Origin: Pantoea eucrina
Lineage (GTDB): Bacteria > Pseudomonadota > Gammaproteobacteria > Enterobacterales > Enterobacteriaceae
Reading direction: 5' to 3'
Assembly: GCF_002095385.1 (NCBI RefSeq)
Contig: NZ_MIPP01000013.1
Coordinates: 17,125-81,124, forward strand
Length of the DNA stretch: 64,000 nucleotides
Shown: positions 37,400 to 47,978 of the stretch, piece by piece
Position numbering within the stretch: the first letter of the stretch is position 1
Layout: the number at the start of each line of letters is the position of its first letter
The notes under the pieces: generated by a model
What the model was told of the DNA's origin: nothing
Seen by the model: the letters and a program-made list of their open reading frames with translations, nothing else
The model's database searches: none
Program-made: the position numbers and the translations under genes

Positions 37400-37831
37400 T
37401 CAGCCTTTGCTGCGCAGCATGGCCTGACCCAGTCCGCGTCCGTCCGGGCCATAAAAGGCCTGGGTCTGATGCGGCTTCAGCACCTGCAGCGCATCGCGGG
37501 TAAACGCGACCTGATGCTGCAGTAGCAGTCCGTTATGCTGATTGGCGTCGCGCAGCTGCTGCGTGACGCGCGCGATAGTGGCCCAGCGCCGGGCGATATC
37601 CTGCTGACCGCGATAGGGCGCCTCTATACCGAGCGTTTTCTCCGTATTATGGCGCATCTCATCCAGATAATTTAAGGTTGTCAGCAGCGCGGCTTTATCT
37701 TCAGTAATGCGCTGCAGCAGGTTGCCGTTAACCTGACCGGCTGCGAGCTGCTGCTGCTCTTCCTCAATGATTTGAGTCAGTGAAGCCAGTACATCCTGCA
37801 TTTTATCCAGGGTGGTCAGCAGATTATCCAT
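37400..37831 (-). CDS. flgN: Flagellar export chaperone FlgN
   Basis: 143-residue helical chaperone that escorts the hook-filament junction proteins FlgK and FlgL to the export gate. MDNLLTTLDKMQDVLASLTQ and a long heptad-rich middle are typical. It starts five bases after flgM stops. Last gene of the flgAMN operon. Confidence 0.93.
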   Translation of the reverse strand: MDNLLTTLDKMQDVLASLTQIIEEEQQQLAAGQVNGNLLQRITEDKAALLTTLNYLDEMRHNTEKTLGIEAPYRGQQDIARRWATIARVTQQLRDANQHNGLLLQHQVAFTRDALQVLKPHQTQAFYGPDGRGLGQAMLRSKG

Positions 37832-37836
37832 CGGGA

Positions 37837-38142
37837 TCAGTAGCCTTCTAAATATTTCCGGGTATCGGCAATTAATGCATCCGCAATTTTGCCGGTATCC
37901 ATTTTCAGATCGCCATTGCGGATGGCGGTTTTTAACTGCTCAACGCGAGCGGTATTAATATCGCGACTGCTGGGCTCCAGCAGCTGTGCCTGACTTGAGC
38001 TCAGACTGACTTCGGCACTCTTTTCGCTGGCGGCAGGGGCGGCCGGCGCGGAGTTCTGACGGATTCTGCCTGCGTTGTCGCTGGCGTCACGGGGTTGTAC
38101 CGTGCTGACCGGTTTTGACGGTTCGGTTTTGTCGACGTTCAT
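37837..38142 (-). CDS. flgM: Anti-sigma-28 factor FlgM
   Basis: 101-residue inhibitor of FliA that is secreted when the hook is complete, releasing late flagellar genes. Disordered N-terminal half, then VSLSSSQAQLLEPSSRDINT and RVEQLKTAIRNGDLKMDTGK, the FliA-binding part. Start at 38142 with AGGAG upstream. A sigma-28 promoter lies 70-100 bases upstream in the flgA-flgM gap, the usual dual control. Confidence 0.95.
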   Translation of the reverse strand: MNVDKTEPSKPVSTVQPRDASDNAGRIRQNSAPAAPAASEKSAEVSLSSSQAQLLEPSSRDINTARVEQLKTAIRNGDLKMDTGKIADALIADTRKYLEGY

Positions 38143-38213
38143 GGCTTGGCTCCTGTAAGTACAGTGGAATGCGCCCACTGAATCGGCATAGGGTTATATT
38201 TTAGCTGTTATCT

Positions 38214-38240
38214 CTATCGGCTGAACACCTCTGTTCTTTA
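38214..38240 (-). promoter_or_regulatory. Sigma-28 (FliA) promoter of flgM
   Basis: On the minus strand TAAA and GCCGATAG are separated by 15 bases, matching the FliA consensus TAAA-N15-GCCGATAA. Confidence 0.85.
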
Positions 38241-38245
38241 GCGCT

Positions 38246-38905
38246 TTAGAGTGATATCAGAATATTCCCATCCTCGCCGACGCGACCGCTTACCACCTGA
38301 CCATTTCCCATACGTACCCGCACCGTCTGCGCGACGCCGGCATTGCTCAGCGCGCGGCCTTCGCTGCTGGCATTAAAGCCGTCGCCGCTCGCCGTGACCA
38401 TCACCGACTGACCGGTTTTAACCCGCCACGGCTGGCGCAGCATCGAAGCCGTAACCGGCTGCCCGGGCGGTATATCCCGCAGGGCAATCGCCTCTGCGAG
38501 ATGCGTGCCGTCAACCAGCGCGCGAGCCGGCAGCGTATCGAGCCGGCCCGTTTCCGTTCTGAAATCAGCCGCGCTGACGGCAGTGCCGCGCGTGAGCTGG
38601 TGATTCGCGACCAGATAGTCACCGGTCACCTGCACCTGCACCTGCAGATAGCGGCGATTTTGTCCGCAGCTGGCGGCGATGCTCAGATTACCCCACTGAC
38701 GGCTGTTACCGGGCAGCTGCAGCTGCGGCGTCTCACAGGCGGGCCACTGTGCGGATGGGGTACGAACAATAACCACCATGCCAGCGGCGTGCTGCGGATC
38801 GCGCGCTTTAAAATAGGATGTCAGCTGCGCGTTCAGATCGGCCGCATAGCCTGGCAGCGCCAGCAGCAGTACCGCCAGAAACAGCCCTTGTGTTGCTCTG
38901 CGCAT
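38246..38905 (-). CDS. flgA: Flagellar P-ring assembly chaperone FlgA
   Basis: 219-residue periplasmic protein that helps FlgI form the P ring. Signal peptide MRRATQGLFLAVLLLALPGY to AA, then the SAF-like domain (QVTGDYLVANHQLTRGTAVS) and C-terminal GDGFNASSEGRALSNAGVAQ. Start at 38905 with GGGAGG five bases upstream, giving exactly the E. coli length; a GTG four codons earlier is less likely. Divergent from flgB. Confidence 0.95.
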   Translation of the reverse strand: MRRATQGLFLAVLLLALPGYAADLNAQLTSYFKARDPQHAAGMVVIVRTPSAQWPACETPQLQLPGNSRQWGNLSIAASCGQNRRYLQVQVQVTGDYLVANHQLTRGTAVSAADFRTETGRLDTLPARALVDGTHLAEAIALRDIPPGQPVTASMLRQPWRVKTGQSVMVTASGDGFNASSEGRALSNAGVAQTVRVRMGNGQVVSGRVGEDGNILISL

Positions 38906-39057
38906 AACGCCTCCCACTGAAAGTTGCTGATGAGTCTACCCGCTGCAAAAAAAAATCAAGGGTAAAAATAGCCGTGGTTTTTGCTGTTATTCAGACGATC
39001 GCCCTTGCAATCCCCCGATTAAGCTGTCAGCTCAAAATTTTCATTCGCGGAGGAAGC
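38906..39057. promoter_or_regulatory. flgA/flgB divergent class 2 promoter region
   Basis: 152-base gap between divergent operons. AAAATAGCCG (38964-38973) resembles an FlhD4C2 half-site, and GCTGTTATT shortly after is a possible inverted partner. No sigma-70 box is clear. FlhDC control is expected from the known system. Confidence 0.4.
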
Positions 39058-39471
39058 ATGCTCGACAAACTCGATGCCGCACTGCGATTCGGTACCGAAG
39101 CGTTAAACCTGCGTGCACAGCGTCAGGAGATTCTGGCGTCAAATATCGCTAATGCGGATACCCCCGGGTATCAGGCGCGCGATATCGACTTTGCCAGCCA
39201 GCTGAACAAAGTGATGCAGAACGGCCGCGCGCAGGGCAGCGGTCTGGCGCTGAATGTGACCTCATCGCGCCATATTGAAGCACAAACGCAGGCGCAGCCC
39301 GCGATGGATCTGCTGTATCGCATTCCCGACCAGCCCGCTGCAGATGGCAACACGGTCGATATGGATCGCGAGCGTACGCAGTTCGCCGATAACAGCCTGA
39401 AGTATCAAACCGATCTCACCCTCATCAGCAGCCAGATTAAAGGCATGATGAGCGTACTGCAGGGGCAATAA
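39058..39471 (+). CDS. flgB: Flagellar basal-body rod protein FlgB
   Basis: 137-residue proximal rod protein, first gene of flgBCDEFGHIJ. The family N-terminal rod motif is [27 protein letters not shown] lies before the ATG; the frame is open further 5' but without homology. Confidence 0.96.
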   Translation: MLDKLDAALRFGTEALNLRAQRQEILASNIANADTPGYQARDIDFASQLNKVMQNGRAQGSGLALNVTSSRHIEAQTQAQPAMDLLYRIPDQPAADGNTVDMDRERTQFADNSLKYQTDLTLISSQIKGMMSVLQGQ

Positions 39472-39473
39472 GC

Positions 39474-39878
39474 ATGGCATTGCTGAATATATTTGATATC
39501 GCCGGCTCGGCGATGACCGCGCAGTCGCAGCGGCTTAACGTCAGCGCCAGTAACCTGGCCAACGCCGACAGCGTAACCGGACCGGATGGACAGCCCTACG
39601 TGGCGAAGCAGGTGATTTTCCAGACCAATGCCGCCCAGGGCGCGGCCACCGGCGGCGTCAAAGTGGCGGGCGTGGTCAACGATCCCACGCCCGCAAAACT
39701 GGTCTATGACCCAGGCAATCCGATGGCCGATCAGAAAGGCTACGTCAAAATGCCCAATGTGGATGTGGTCGCTGAAACGGTCAACACCATGTCTGCGTCG
39801 CGCAGCTATCAGGCCAACGTCGAAGTCCTGAACACAGTGAAGTCGATGATGATGAAAACGCTCACCATCGGGCAGTAA
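39474..39878 (+). CDS. flgC: Flagellar basal-body rod protein FlgC
   Basis: 134-residue rod protein. Rod motif [20 protein letters not shown] near the start and the C-terminal [20 protein letters not shown]. It begins two bases after flgB. Confidence 0.97.
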   Translation: MALLNIFDIAGSAMTAQSQRLNVSASNLANADSVTGPDGQPYVAKQVIFQTNAAQGAATGGVKVAGVVNDPTPAKLVYDPGNPMADQKGYVKMPNVDVVAETVNTMSASRSYQANVEVLNTVKSMMMKTLTIGQ

Positions 39879-39890
39879 CGGAGAGATACG

Positions 39891-40562
39891 ATGAGCTTAA
39901 CCGTAGGCATTAAAGACAATCTCGACCCGACGATCCTGAGTTCCGGCTCGGCCGGCACCGGTAACAGCGCACAGGAGCTGCAGAACCAGTTTCTGAACAT
40001 GCTGGTGACGCAGATGCAGAACCAGGATCCGACCAATCCGATGGATAACAGCCAGCTCACCACGCAGCTGGCGCAGATCAACACCCTGAGCGGGATTGAG
40101 AAGCTGAACACCACGCTGGGATCGATTTCCGGCCAGATCAGCACCAGCCAGTCACTGCAGAGCTCAACGCTGATTGGACATGGCGTGATGGTCAAAGGCG
40201 ATCAGGTGCTGGTCGGTAAAGGCACCACGACGCCGTTTGGTGTGGAGCTGGGCACGGCGTCAACCGGCACCGGCGTGACCATCAAAGATGCCAACGGCAA
40301 CGTGGTGCGTAACATCGATCTGGGCGGCCTGACCGCAGGGGTACACACCTTCTCCTGGGATGGCAAGCTCGATGACGGCAGCGTCGCGCCGGATGGCAAA
40401 TATTCTGTAGCACTCGCCGCCAGCAATGGCAGCACACAGCTGGTGGCACAGCCGCTGAACTACGCCTATGTCAATGGCGTCAGCACCGTGAACAACACCG
40501 CGAAACTGGATCTCGGCACCATGGGCTCCGCGACCCTCGATGAAATTCGTCAGATTCTCTGA
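39891..40562 (+). CDS. flgD: Flagellar hook assembly protein FlgD
   Basis: 223-residue hook scaffold that caps the growing hook and is later discarded. N-terminal NQFLNMLVTQMQNQDPTNPM with the DPTNP export-related motif, then FlgD Ig-like and tudor-like domains (GVHTFSWDGKLDDGS). Confidence 0.95.
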   Translation: MSLTVGIKDNLDPTILSSGSAGTGNSAQELQNQFLNMLVTQMQNQDPTNPMDNSQLTTQLAQINTLSGIEKLNTTLGSISGQISTSQSLQSSTLIGHGVMVKGDQVLVGKGTTTPFGVELGTASTGTGVTIKDANGNVVRNIDLGGLTAGVHTFSWDGKLDDGSVAPDGKYSVALAASNGSTQLVAQPLNYAYVNGVSTVNNTAKLDLGTMGSATLDEIRQIL

Positions 40563-40587
40563 CTAACCCCTTAGCAGGAGAGATTAC

Positions 40588-41789
40588 ATGTCTTTTTCAC
40601 AAGCGGTGAGCGGCCTGGGTGCTGCTTCCAGCAACCTTGATGTCATTGGTAACAACATCGCCAACTCCGCCACGGCGGGCTTTAAGTCGAGCACCATCGC
40701 CTTTGCCGATATGTTCGCAGGCTCTAACGTCGGTATGGGAACCAAAGTGGCGGCGGTGATCCAGAACTTCAATGACGGCACCACCACCTCAACCAGCCGC
40801 GGGCTGGATGTGGCGCTGAGCGGTAACGGCTTCTTCCGTATGACCGACGCCAGCGGCGGCGTGTTCTATTCACGCAACGGTCAGTTTACGCTGGATGAGA
40901 ACCGTAACCTGGTGAACACCCAGGGGATGAAAGTGACCGGCTATCCGGCAAACGGCACCCCGCCAACCATCCAGAACGGTGCGAACCCGATTGCGCTGAG
41001 CATTCCCACCACGCAGATGTCAGCGCGCGCCACCAGCAGCGCGACGCTGGTGTCTAACCTGAACTCAACCGATGCGATCCCGACCGTCACGCCGTTTGAT
41101 ACCAGCAAAGTGGACAGCTATAACGCGAAAAGCACCGTGACCGTGTATGACTCGCAGGGTAACGATCACGCGCTGGATCTCTACTACGCCAAGAGCGCGG
41201 ATAATACCTGGGCGGTGCACGCGATCGACTCTACCACCGGTAAAACCGCCGGTAACTTTACGATGACCTTTGACACCAGCGGCAAGCTGACCTCCGCTAA
41301 CACCATCGGCCTGACCATTGACGGCTCTAACGGCGCCGCAGCGGGCCAGCCGATTGCACTGAGCGTGCTGGGCAGCCTGCAGCAGAACACCGGCGCGACT
41401 AACTTTGGTAACCCGACGCAGGATGGCTATGCGCCTGGCGACCTCACCGGTTACACCATTAACGATGACGGCACCATCAGCGGGACTTACTCCAACCGTA
41501 AAACCCAGCTGCTGGGTCAGATCGTGCTGGCGAGCTTCTCTAACCCGGAAGGCTGAAGTCAGAAGGGGATAACGTCTGGTCCGCCTCCAGCTCATCCGGG
41601 CAGGCGGCTATCGGTCTGGCCGGTACCGGCACCTACGGCAGCCTGACCTCTGGTGCGCTGGAAGCCTCCAACGTCGATCTGAGTAAAGAGCTGGTGAATA
41701 TGATCGTGGCACAGCGTAACTACCAGGCGAATAGCCAGACCATTAAAACCCAGGATCAGATCCTTAACACCCTGGTTAACCTTCGTTAA
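40588..41789 (+). pseudogene. flgE: Flagellar hook protein FlgE (frameshifted)
   Basis: Hook subunit. Start MSFSQAVSGLGAASSNLDVI is canonical, and the frame is good to ASFSNPEG, where ggctgaag creates a stop at 41556. Restoring one C (ggcctgaag, at 41553) gives LKSEGDNVWSAS and runs to LVNLR at 41789 with the family's C-terminal NYQANSQTIKTQDQILNTLV. Corrected length is 400 residues, as expected. As written the strain would make no hook; since flgF-flgL are all intact, I judge a sequencing error more likely than a real mutation. Confidence 0.92.
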
Positions 41790-41809
41790 TACGCTAACGG
41801 GATTGCTTT

Positions 41810-42568
41810 ATGGATCACGCAATATATACCGCGATGGGCGCGGCCAGTCAGACGATGGAGCAGCAGTCTGTTACCGCCAGCAACCTCGCCAATGCTTCGA
41901 CACCGGGCTTCCGGGCGCAGCTGAATGCGCTGCGCGCGGTGCCGGTCAGCGGCTGGTCTCTGCCAACGCGCACGCTGGTAGCCGCCTCAACGCCGGGTGC
42001 CGATATGACGCAGGGTTCGCTCGACTACACCGAGCGTCCGCTGGATGTAGCGGTACAGCAGGATGGCTGGCTGGCCGTACGCACCGCGGATGGCAGTGAA
42101 GCCTATACCCGTAACGGGAATATGCAGATCAGTCCCACCGGTCAGCTGACCATTCAGGGCAATCCCGTCATGGGTGACGGCGGACCGATTGCGGTGCCGC
42201 AGGGTGCCCAGCTCACCATCGCGGCAGATGGCTCGATCACCGCACTCAATGCGGGCGATGCGCCTAACGCCACGGTTCAGCTCGGCCGGCTCAAGCTGGT
42301 GCGCGCCACCGGGCAGGAGCTGACGCGCGGTGACGACGGCATGTTTCGCCCCAGCGCGGCGACCCAGGCGCAGCGCGGTGCTGCGCTGGCTAACGACGCG
42401 ACGGTGCAGGTGATGCCGGGCGTGCTGGAAGGCAGCAACGTCAAGCCGGTTGAAACCATGGTCGATATGATCGCCAACGCCCGACGGTTTGAGATGCAGA
42501 TGAAAGTGATCTCAAACGTTGATGAAAACGAACAGCGCGCTAATCAGCTGCTCAATATGAGCAGCTAA
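41810..42568 (+). CDS. flgF: Flagellar basal-body rod protein FlgF
   Basis: 252-residue proximal rod protein. [20 protein letters not shown] with rod motif [14 protein letters not shown], and C-terminal [20 protein letters not shown]. Follows flgE with a short gap. Confidence 0.96.
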   Translation: MDHAIYTAMGAASQTMEQQSVTASNLANASTPGFRAQLNALRAVPVSGWSLPTRTLVAASTPGADMTQGSLDYTERPLDVAVQQDGWLAVRTADGSEAYTRNGNMQISPTGQLTIQGNPVMGDGGPIAVPQGAQLTIAADGSITALNAGDAPNATVQLGRLKLVRATGQELTRGDDGMFRPSAATQAQRGAALANDATVQVMPGVLEGSNVKPVETMVDMIANARRFEMQMKVISNVDENEQRANQLLNMSS

Positions 42569-42585
42569 GGCGTAAGGAAAACAGA

Positions 42586-43368
42586 ATGATTCGTTCTTTA
42601 TGGATCGCGAAAACCGGTCTTGACGCACAGCAAACCAATATGGACGTCATTGCCAACAACCTGGCAAACGTCAGCACCAACGGCTTTAAGCGTTCGCGCG
42701 CGGTCTTCGAAGATCTGATGTATCAGACGCTGCGTCAGCCTGGTGCGCAATCCTCTGAGCAGACTACGCTGCCGTCTGGTCTGCAGATCGGTACCGGTGT
42801 ACGCCCGGTTACCACTGAGCGTCTGCATAACCAGGGCAACCTGTCGCAGACCAGCAACTCAAAAGATGTGGCGGTAAACGGACAGGGTTATTTTCAGGTG
42901 CAGATGCCGGATGGCACCTCTGCCTATACGCGTGATGGCTCTTTCCAGGTGGATCAGAATGGTCAGCTGGTGACCAACGCCGGGTTCCCGGTACAGCCGG
43001 GTATCACGATCCCGGCAAACGCCACCAGCATCACGATTGCCCGCGACGGTGTGGTTACGGTGACGCAGCAGGGGCAGGCGCAGCCCGCACAGGTGGGCCA
43101 GCTCACGCTGAGCACCTTTATGAACGATGCCGGTCTCGACAGCGTCGGCGAGAACCTCTATCAGGAGACGCAGGCGTCCGGCGCGCCTACTGAGAGCACG
43201 CCTGGTCAGAACGGCGCAGGCCTGCTCTATCAGGGATATGTGGAAACCTCAAACGTCAACGTGGCGGAAGAGCTGGTGACCATGATCCAGACGCAGCGCG
43301 CGTATGAAATTAACAGCAAGGCGATCAGTACCTCCGATCAGATGCTGCAGAAACTCACCCAGCTTTAA
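42586..43368 (+). CDS. flgG: Flagellar distal rod protein FlgG
   Basis: 260-residue distal rod subunit. [35 protein letters not shown] and C-terminal [20 protein letters not shown] are diagnostic. Exact E. coli length. Confidence 0.98.
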   Translation: MIRSLWIAKTGLDAQQTNMDVIANNLANVSTNGFKRSRAVFEDLMYQTLRQPGAQSSEQTTLPSGLQIGTGVRPVTTERLHNQGNLSQTSNSKDVAVNGQGYFQVQMPDGTSAYTRDGSFQVDQNGQLVTNAGFPVQPGITIPANATSITIARDGVVTVTQQGQAQPAQVGQLTLSTFMNDAGLDSVGENLYQETQASGAPTESTPGQNGAGLLYQGYVETSNVNVAEELVTMIQTQRAYEINSKAISTSDQMLQKLTQL

Positions 43369-43429
43369 GGCCGGGATCGTTGGGCCACTCCGCTGGCCCG
43401 ATTAAGAACATACAGAAGGTCAGAACTCC

Positions 43430-44140
43430 GTGGCGAAGCAAGCGATTCTCAAGCCTGGTCATTGGTTAGTAGCGACGCTGCTACTGACGCTCAACGGTTG
43501 TGCGCTGGTGCCGCGCACGCCACTGGTACAAGGGGTAACCACGGCAGAACCTACGCCGTCTGCGCCACCGGTGGTGAACGGCTCTATTTTTCAGGGCGTT
43601 GCGCCGCTGAACTACGGCTACCAGCCGCTGTTTGAGGATCGTCGTCCACGCAATATTGGTGACACGCTGACCATCACGCTGCAGGAGAACGTCAGCGCGA
43701 GCAAAAGCTCCTCCGCCAGCGCTAACCGCAATGGCAGCAACAGCTTTGGCGTAACCGGCGTGCCGACCGGGCTGGAAGGCCTGCTGGGCGCAGGCGGTGA
43801 GAAAGCCGCACTGAGCGCCGGCGGCAAAAATGATTTTGCAGGTAAAGGGGGCGCCACCGCCAACAACACCTTTACCGGTACCATCACCGTGACCGTGAAT
43901 CAGGTGCTCTCTAACGGCAACCTGCGCGTCGTGGGTGAGAAACAGATTGAGATTAATCAGGGCACCGAATTTATTCGTTTCTCTGGCGTGGTCAATCCGC
44001 GCACCATCAGTGCCAGCAACGCCGTGCTCTCTACTCAGGTGGCCGATGCGCGCATTGAGTATGTAGGTAACGGTTATATCAATGAGGCGCAGACTATGGG
44101 CTGGTTCCAGCGCTTCTTCCTGAACATCTCGCCGATGTAA
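43430..44140 (+). CDS. flgH: Flagellar L-ring protein FlgH
   Basis: 236-residue outer-membrane lipoprotein of the L ring. GTG start; signal with lipobox LNGC, Cys at 24. Conserved [20 protein letters not shown] and C-terminal YIGNG-type [20 protein letters not shown]. Confidence 0.96.
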   Translation: MAKQAILKPGHWLVATLLLTLNGCALVPRTPLVQGVTTAEPTPSAPPVVNGSIFQGVAPLNYGYQPLFEDRRPRNIGDTLTITLQENVSASKSSSASANRNGSNSFGVTGVPTGLEGLLGAGGEKAALSAGGKNDFAGKGGATANNTFTGTITVTVNQVLSNGNLRVVGEKQIEINQGTEFIRFSGVVNPRTISASNAVLSTQVADARIEYVGNGYINEAQTMGWFQRFFLNISPM

Positions 44141-44146
44141 GAGGTC

Positions 44147-45259
44147 ATGATGAAAAAAAGTATTTTGCTGCGCGCGGGTCTCGGTTTACTGCTCGCTGTC
44201 AGCAGTCTGATGGCGCAGGCAGATCGCATTCGCGATTTGACCAGCATCCAGGGCGTGCGCGAAAACCAGCTGATTGGCTATGGGCTGGTGGTGGGACTGG
44301 ACGGTACCGGAGATCAGACCACCCAGACACCGTTCACCACCCAGACGGTCAGCAACATGCTCTCCCAGCTGGGGATCACCGTGCCGGCTGGCACCAATAT
44401 GCAGCTGAAAAACGTGGCGGCAGTAATGGTGACAGCGAAGCTGCCTTCGTTTGCCCGTCAGGGACAGACGCTGGACGTCGTGGTCTCTTCGCTGGGTAAC
44501 GCCAAAAGCCTGCGCGGCGGTACGCTGCTGATGACGCCGATGAAAGGGGTGGATAATCAGGTGTATGCGCTGGCGCAGGGAAATATTCTGGTTGGCGGCG
44601 CGGGCGCGTCGGCCGGCGGCAGCAGCGTACAGGTTAACCAGCTTAACGGCGGCCGTATTACCGGCGGTGCCACCGTTGAACGCGAGCTGCAGAGCAACTT
44701 TGGCAGCCAGAACACCATTAACCTGCAGCTGAATAATGAAGATTTCACCATGGCGCAGCGCATTGCGGATGCCATCAACAGCCGCGGCGTCGGGTCGGCA
44801 CTGCCGCTGGATGCGCGCACCGTGCAGATCCGCGTCTCACCCAACAACAGCTCTCAGGTGCGGGCGCTGGCGGAGATCCAGAACATCGATGTCTCTGTGC
44901 CGCTGGAAGATGCCAAAGTGATCGTCAACTCACGCACCGGCACAGTGGTGATGAACCGGGAGGTTACGCTGAACACCTGTGCAGTGGCGCAGGGGAATCT
45001 GTCGGTGACGGTGAATCAGCAGCAGAACGTCAGTCAGCCTGATACGCCGCTGGCCGGCGGGCAGACGGTGGCGACAACGCAGACGCAGATCGATCTGCGG
45101 CAGAGCGGTGGCGCACTGCAGCGCGTCAACGCCAGCGCAAATCTGAACAATGTGGTGCGTGCCCTGAATGCGCTGGGTGCAACGCCGATAGAGCTGATGT
45201 CGATTCTGCAATCGATGGAGAGCGCAGGCTGTCTGCGCGCGAAGCTGGAAATCATCTGA
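44147..45259 (+). CDS. flgI: Flagellar P-ring protein FlgI
   Basis: 370-residue periplasmic ring protein. Signal peptide to SSLMAQA, then [20 protein letters not shown]. Starts six bases after flgH; its TGA overlaps the flgJ ATG. The first of two adjacent ATG codons is used here; the second is equally possible. Confidence 0.97.
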   Translation: MMKKSILLRAGLGLLLAVSSLMAQADRIRDLTSIQGVRENQLIGYGLVVGLDGTGDQTTQTPFTTQTVSNMLSQLGITVPAGTNMQLKNVAAVMVTAKLPSFARQGQTLDVVVSSLGNAKSLRGGTLLMTPMKGVDNQVYALAQGNILVGGAGASAGGSSVQVNQLNGGRITGGATVERELQSNFGSQNTINLQLNNEDFTMAQRIADAINSRGVGSALPLDARTVQIRVSPNNSSQVRALAEIQNIDVSVPLEDAKVIVNSRTGTVVMNREVTLNTCAVAQGNLSVTVNQQQNVSQPDTPLAGGQTVATTQTQIDLRQSGGALQRVNASANLNNVVRALNALGATPIELMSILQSMESAGCLRAKLEII

Positions 45260-46206
45260 TGACCGATATGCAATCGCTGAACAATGCGGCGTATGACAGC
45301 CGCTCGCTGAACGAGCTGAAACGCCAGGCCGCTGCCGATCCCAAAGGAAAAGCGCTGCAGGTGGCGAAACAGGTAGAGGGCATGTTTGTGCAGATGATGC
45401 TGAAAAGCATGCGCGACGCGCTGCCGCAGGATGGCGCGCTGAGCAACGACCAGACGCGACTCTACACCTCGCTCTACGATCAGCAGATTGCGCAGGATAT
45501 AGGCAAACGCGGACTGGGTCTGGCTGACACGATTGTCAAACAGATGCAGCCCGCGCAGGCACCGGATGAGCGGGCCGGCACGCTACCGATGAAGCTGGAT
45601 AACAGCTTTATCTACAGCAGCAGCAACAGCGTGCCAATGCAGCTGGAACAGATTGTGCGCAAAGCGGTACCGCGTCTGCCGGTAACGCCTGCGAACCTGC
45701 CTTCTGACAGCAGTGAGTTTATCGCCCAGCTGGCGCAGCCGGCGAAACTCGCCAGCCAGCAGAGCGGTATACCGCACCACCTGATTCTGGCGCAGGCGGC
45801 GCTGGAGTCGGGCTGGGGTCAACGTCAGATCCTGACCCGCGACGGCAAGCCGAGCTATAACGTGTTTGGTATCAAGGCGAGCGGCGACTGGAAAGGCGAA
45901 ACCACGGATATCATGACCACCGAGTATGAGGCGGGTGAGGCGAAGAAAGTGCGCGCCAGCTTCCGCGTCTATGGCTCCTACCTGGAGGCGCTGACCGACT
46001 ATGTGCGCCTGCTGTCGAAAAATCCGCGCTATGCGGCGGTCACCAGCGCGCCGAGTGCTGAACAGGGCGCGCGCGCGCTGCAGGCGGCGGGTTACGCTAC
46101 CGATCCGAAATATGCGCAAAAACTGGTGGGAATGATTCAGCAATTCAAAAACATGGGCGAAAAAGTCGTAAAAGCTTACGGCCAGGATATCACCGATCTG
46201 TTCTGA
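45259..46206 (+). CDS. flgJ: Peptidoglycan hydrolase and rod cap FlgJ
   Basis: 315-residue two-domain protein. The N-terminal half caps the rod (KQVEGMFVQMMLKSMRDALP); the C-terminal half is a GH73 glucosaminidase (QAALESGWGQRQILTRDG with the catalytic Glu, YGSYLEALTDYVRLL) that opens the wall for the rod. Confidence 0.96.
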   Translation: MTDMQSLNNAAYDSRSLNELKRQAAADPKGKALQVAKQVEGMFVQMMLKSMRDALPQDGALSNDQTRLYTSLYDQQIAQDIGKRGLGLADTIVKQMQPAQAPDERAGTLPMKLDNSFIYSSSNSVPMQLEQIVRKAVPRLPVTPANLPSDSSEFIAQLAQPAKLASQQSGIPHHLILAQAALESGWGQRQILTRDGKPSYNVFGIKASGDWKGETTDIMTTEYEAGEAKKVRASFRVYGSYLEALTDYVRLLSKNPRYAAVTSAPSAEQGARALQAAGYATDPKYAQKLVGMIQQFKNMGEKVVKAYGQDITDLF

Positions 46207-46216
46207 CGTCTTAGCC

Positions 46217-46243
46217 TCAAGTTTCCCTTAAGCACGCCGATAA
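46217..46243 (+). promoter_or_regulatory. Sigma-28 (FliA) promoter of flgKL
   Basis: TCAAGTTT-N11-GCCGATAA, with seven of eight -35 bases and all eight -10 bases of the FliA consensus, in the 120-base gap before flgK. Confidence 0.92.
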
Positions 46244-46326
46244 CCTTCATATGTTGCGGGCGCCTGCCGTCCGCACAACTGCACTGATGACTGCCAGCCC
46301 GGTTAACGGGAAAGAAAGGAACCGAG

Positions 46327-47961
46327 ATGTCCAGTATAATTAACTCCGCAATGAGCGGGCTGAGCGCCGCACAGGCCGCATTAAGCACCACCAGTAACAA
46401 CATCAGTAACTATACAGTGGCGGGCTACTCGCGGCAGACTATTCTGCTGTCGCAGGCTAACAGCACGCTGCAGGGCAACAGCTATTATGGCAACGGCGTG
46501 AATGTCAGCGGTGTACAGCGTGAGTATGATGAGTTCATCACGACGCAGCTGCGTGGCTCCAGCGCCAGCTACAGCGCGGTCAATACCCAGCATAATCAGA
46601 TCTCCAATATCGACGATCTGCTCTCTACGTCTACCACCAGCCTCTCAACATCGATTCAGAGCTTTTTTACCAACGTACAGAACGTGGTCAGTAACGCCAA
46701 CGATCCGTCAGCGCGTCAGTCGATGCTGAGTTATGCCCAGGGGCTGGTTAATCAGTTCCAGACCACGTCGCAATACCTTAATAACATGCAGACCAGCGTG
46801 AATACCGATATCGCTGCCAGCGTCGATCAGGTCAATACCTTTACGCGTCAGATTGCCGACCTCAATACGCAGATTGCAAAGCTCACCACCGGCGGTGGCG
46901 CTGCGCCTAACGATCTGCTGGATCAGCGCGATCAGCTGGTCAATAGTCTGAACAACGTGGTGGGCGTGAAAGTTGCGCAGCAGGATGGCAGCTATATCGT
47001 CTCAGCAGGCAATATCACCCTGGTTAACGGTCGTAATGCGACCAGCCTGGTGGCGATGCCTTCCGGCGCCGACTCTACGCGCCTTACCGTTGGCTACAGC
47101 GACAAACAGGCCGGTAACGTAGCGATCCCGGAAAAAACGCTGACCACCGGCTCGCTGGGTGGATTGCTGGCGTTTCGTACGCAGGATCTGGACGGCGCCC
47201 AGAACCAGCTGGGTCAGCTGGCCGCAGCGTTTACCACCGCATTTAACGACGTGCATCAGGGCGGTTTTGACAGCGAAGGCAATGCAGGAAAAGCGTTTTT
47301 TACTATCGGCAGTCCGGATGTGGTCAGCAACCTGAAAAACACCTCAACGGCATCGGTCAGCGCCAGCTGGAGTGACGCCAGCGCCCTGAAAGCGTCCAAC
47401 TATACCGTTAGCTATGAGAGCGGCACCTGGTCCGTTACCCGTGCTGCCGATAACGTGCGTTTTGACGTAGCGCCGGCGGCCGACGGCACGCTGAATTTTG
47501 ATGGTCTGCAGCTGACGGTCAGCGGCAGCGCGAAGAGCGGTGACAGTTTTCTGGTTAAGCCGGTACAGAACGTGATTGGCGGCATGTCGGTTGCCATCAC
47601 CAGCGAGTCAGAGATCGCAGCAGCAGCAGCGAAAGGCAGCGGCGAAAGCGACAACCGCAACGCACAGAAGCTGCTCGATCTGCAGGACAGCAAGCTGGTT
47701 AACGGAAATGCAACGATTGCGCAGGCTTATGCCAGCCTTGTCAGTAGCGTAGGTAACAAAACCAACTCGCTGGAAACCGCCAGCACCACGCAGAAAAACG
47801 TGGTCACGCAGCTGAACAACCGGCAGCAGTCCGTCTCCGGCGTTAACCTTGATGAAGAGTACGCCAACCTGACGAAGTATCAGCAGTTTTATATGGCGAA
47901 TGCGCAGGTATTGCAGACCGCCAGCGCGGTGTTTAATGCGCTGATGGGCATTCGCAGCTAA
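46327..47961 (+). CDS. flgK: Flagellar hook-associated protein 1 (FlgK)
   Basis: 544-residue first hook-filament junction protein. MSSIINSAMSGLSAAQAALS, SNNISNYTVAGYSRQ and C-terminal VNLDEEYANLTKYQQFYMAN are conserved. AGAAAGGA upstream. Follows a sigma-28 promoter and needs chaperone FlgN. Confidence 0.97.
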   Translation: MSSIINSAMSGLSAAQAALSTTSNNISNYTVAGYSRQTILLSQANSTLQGNSYYGNGVNVSGVQREYDEFITTQLRGSSASYSAVNTQHNQISNIDDLLSTSTTSLSTSIQSFFTNVQNVVSNANDPSARQSMLSYAQGLVNQFQTTSQYLNNMQTSVNTDIAASVDQVNTFTRQIADLNTQIAKLTTGGGAAPNDLLDQRDQLVNSLNNVVGVKVAQQDGSYIVSAGNITLVNGRNATSLVAMPSGADSTRLTVGYSDKQAGNVAIPEKTLTTGSLGGLLAFRTQDLDGAQNQLGQLAAAFTTAFNDVHQGGFDSEGNAGKAFFTIGSPDVVSNLKNTSTASVSASWSDASALKASNYTVSYESGTWSVTRAADNVRFDVAPAADGTLNFDGLQLTVSGSAKSGDSFLVKPVQNVIGGMSVAITSESEIAAAAAKGSGESDNRNAQKLLDLQDSKLVNGNATIAQAYASLVSSVGNKTNSLETASTTQKNVVTQLNNRQQSVSGVNLDEEYANLTKYQQFYMANAQVLQTASAVFNALMGIRS

Positions 47962-47978
47962 GCAGAGGAGAGAAGAAA

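Noticed and set aside
41557..41789. Separate small gene after flgE
   Set aside because: The sequence is the standard C-terminal part of FlgE in a shifted frame and has no start site of its own.
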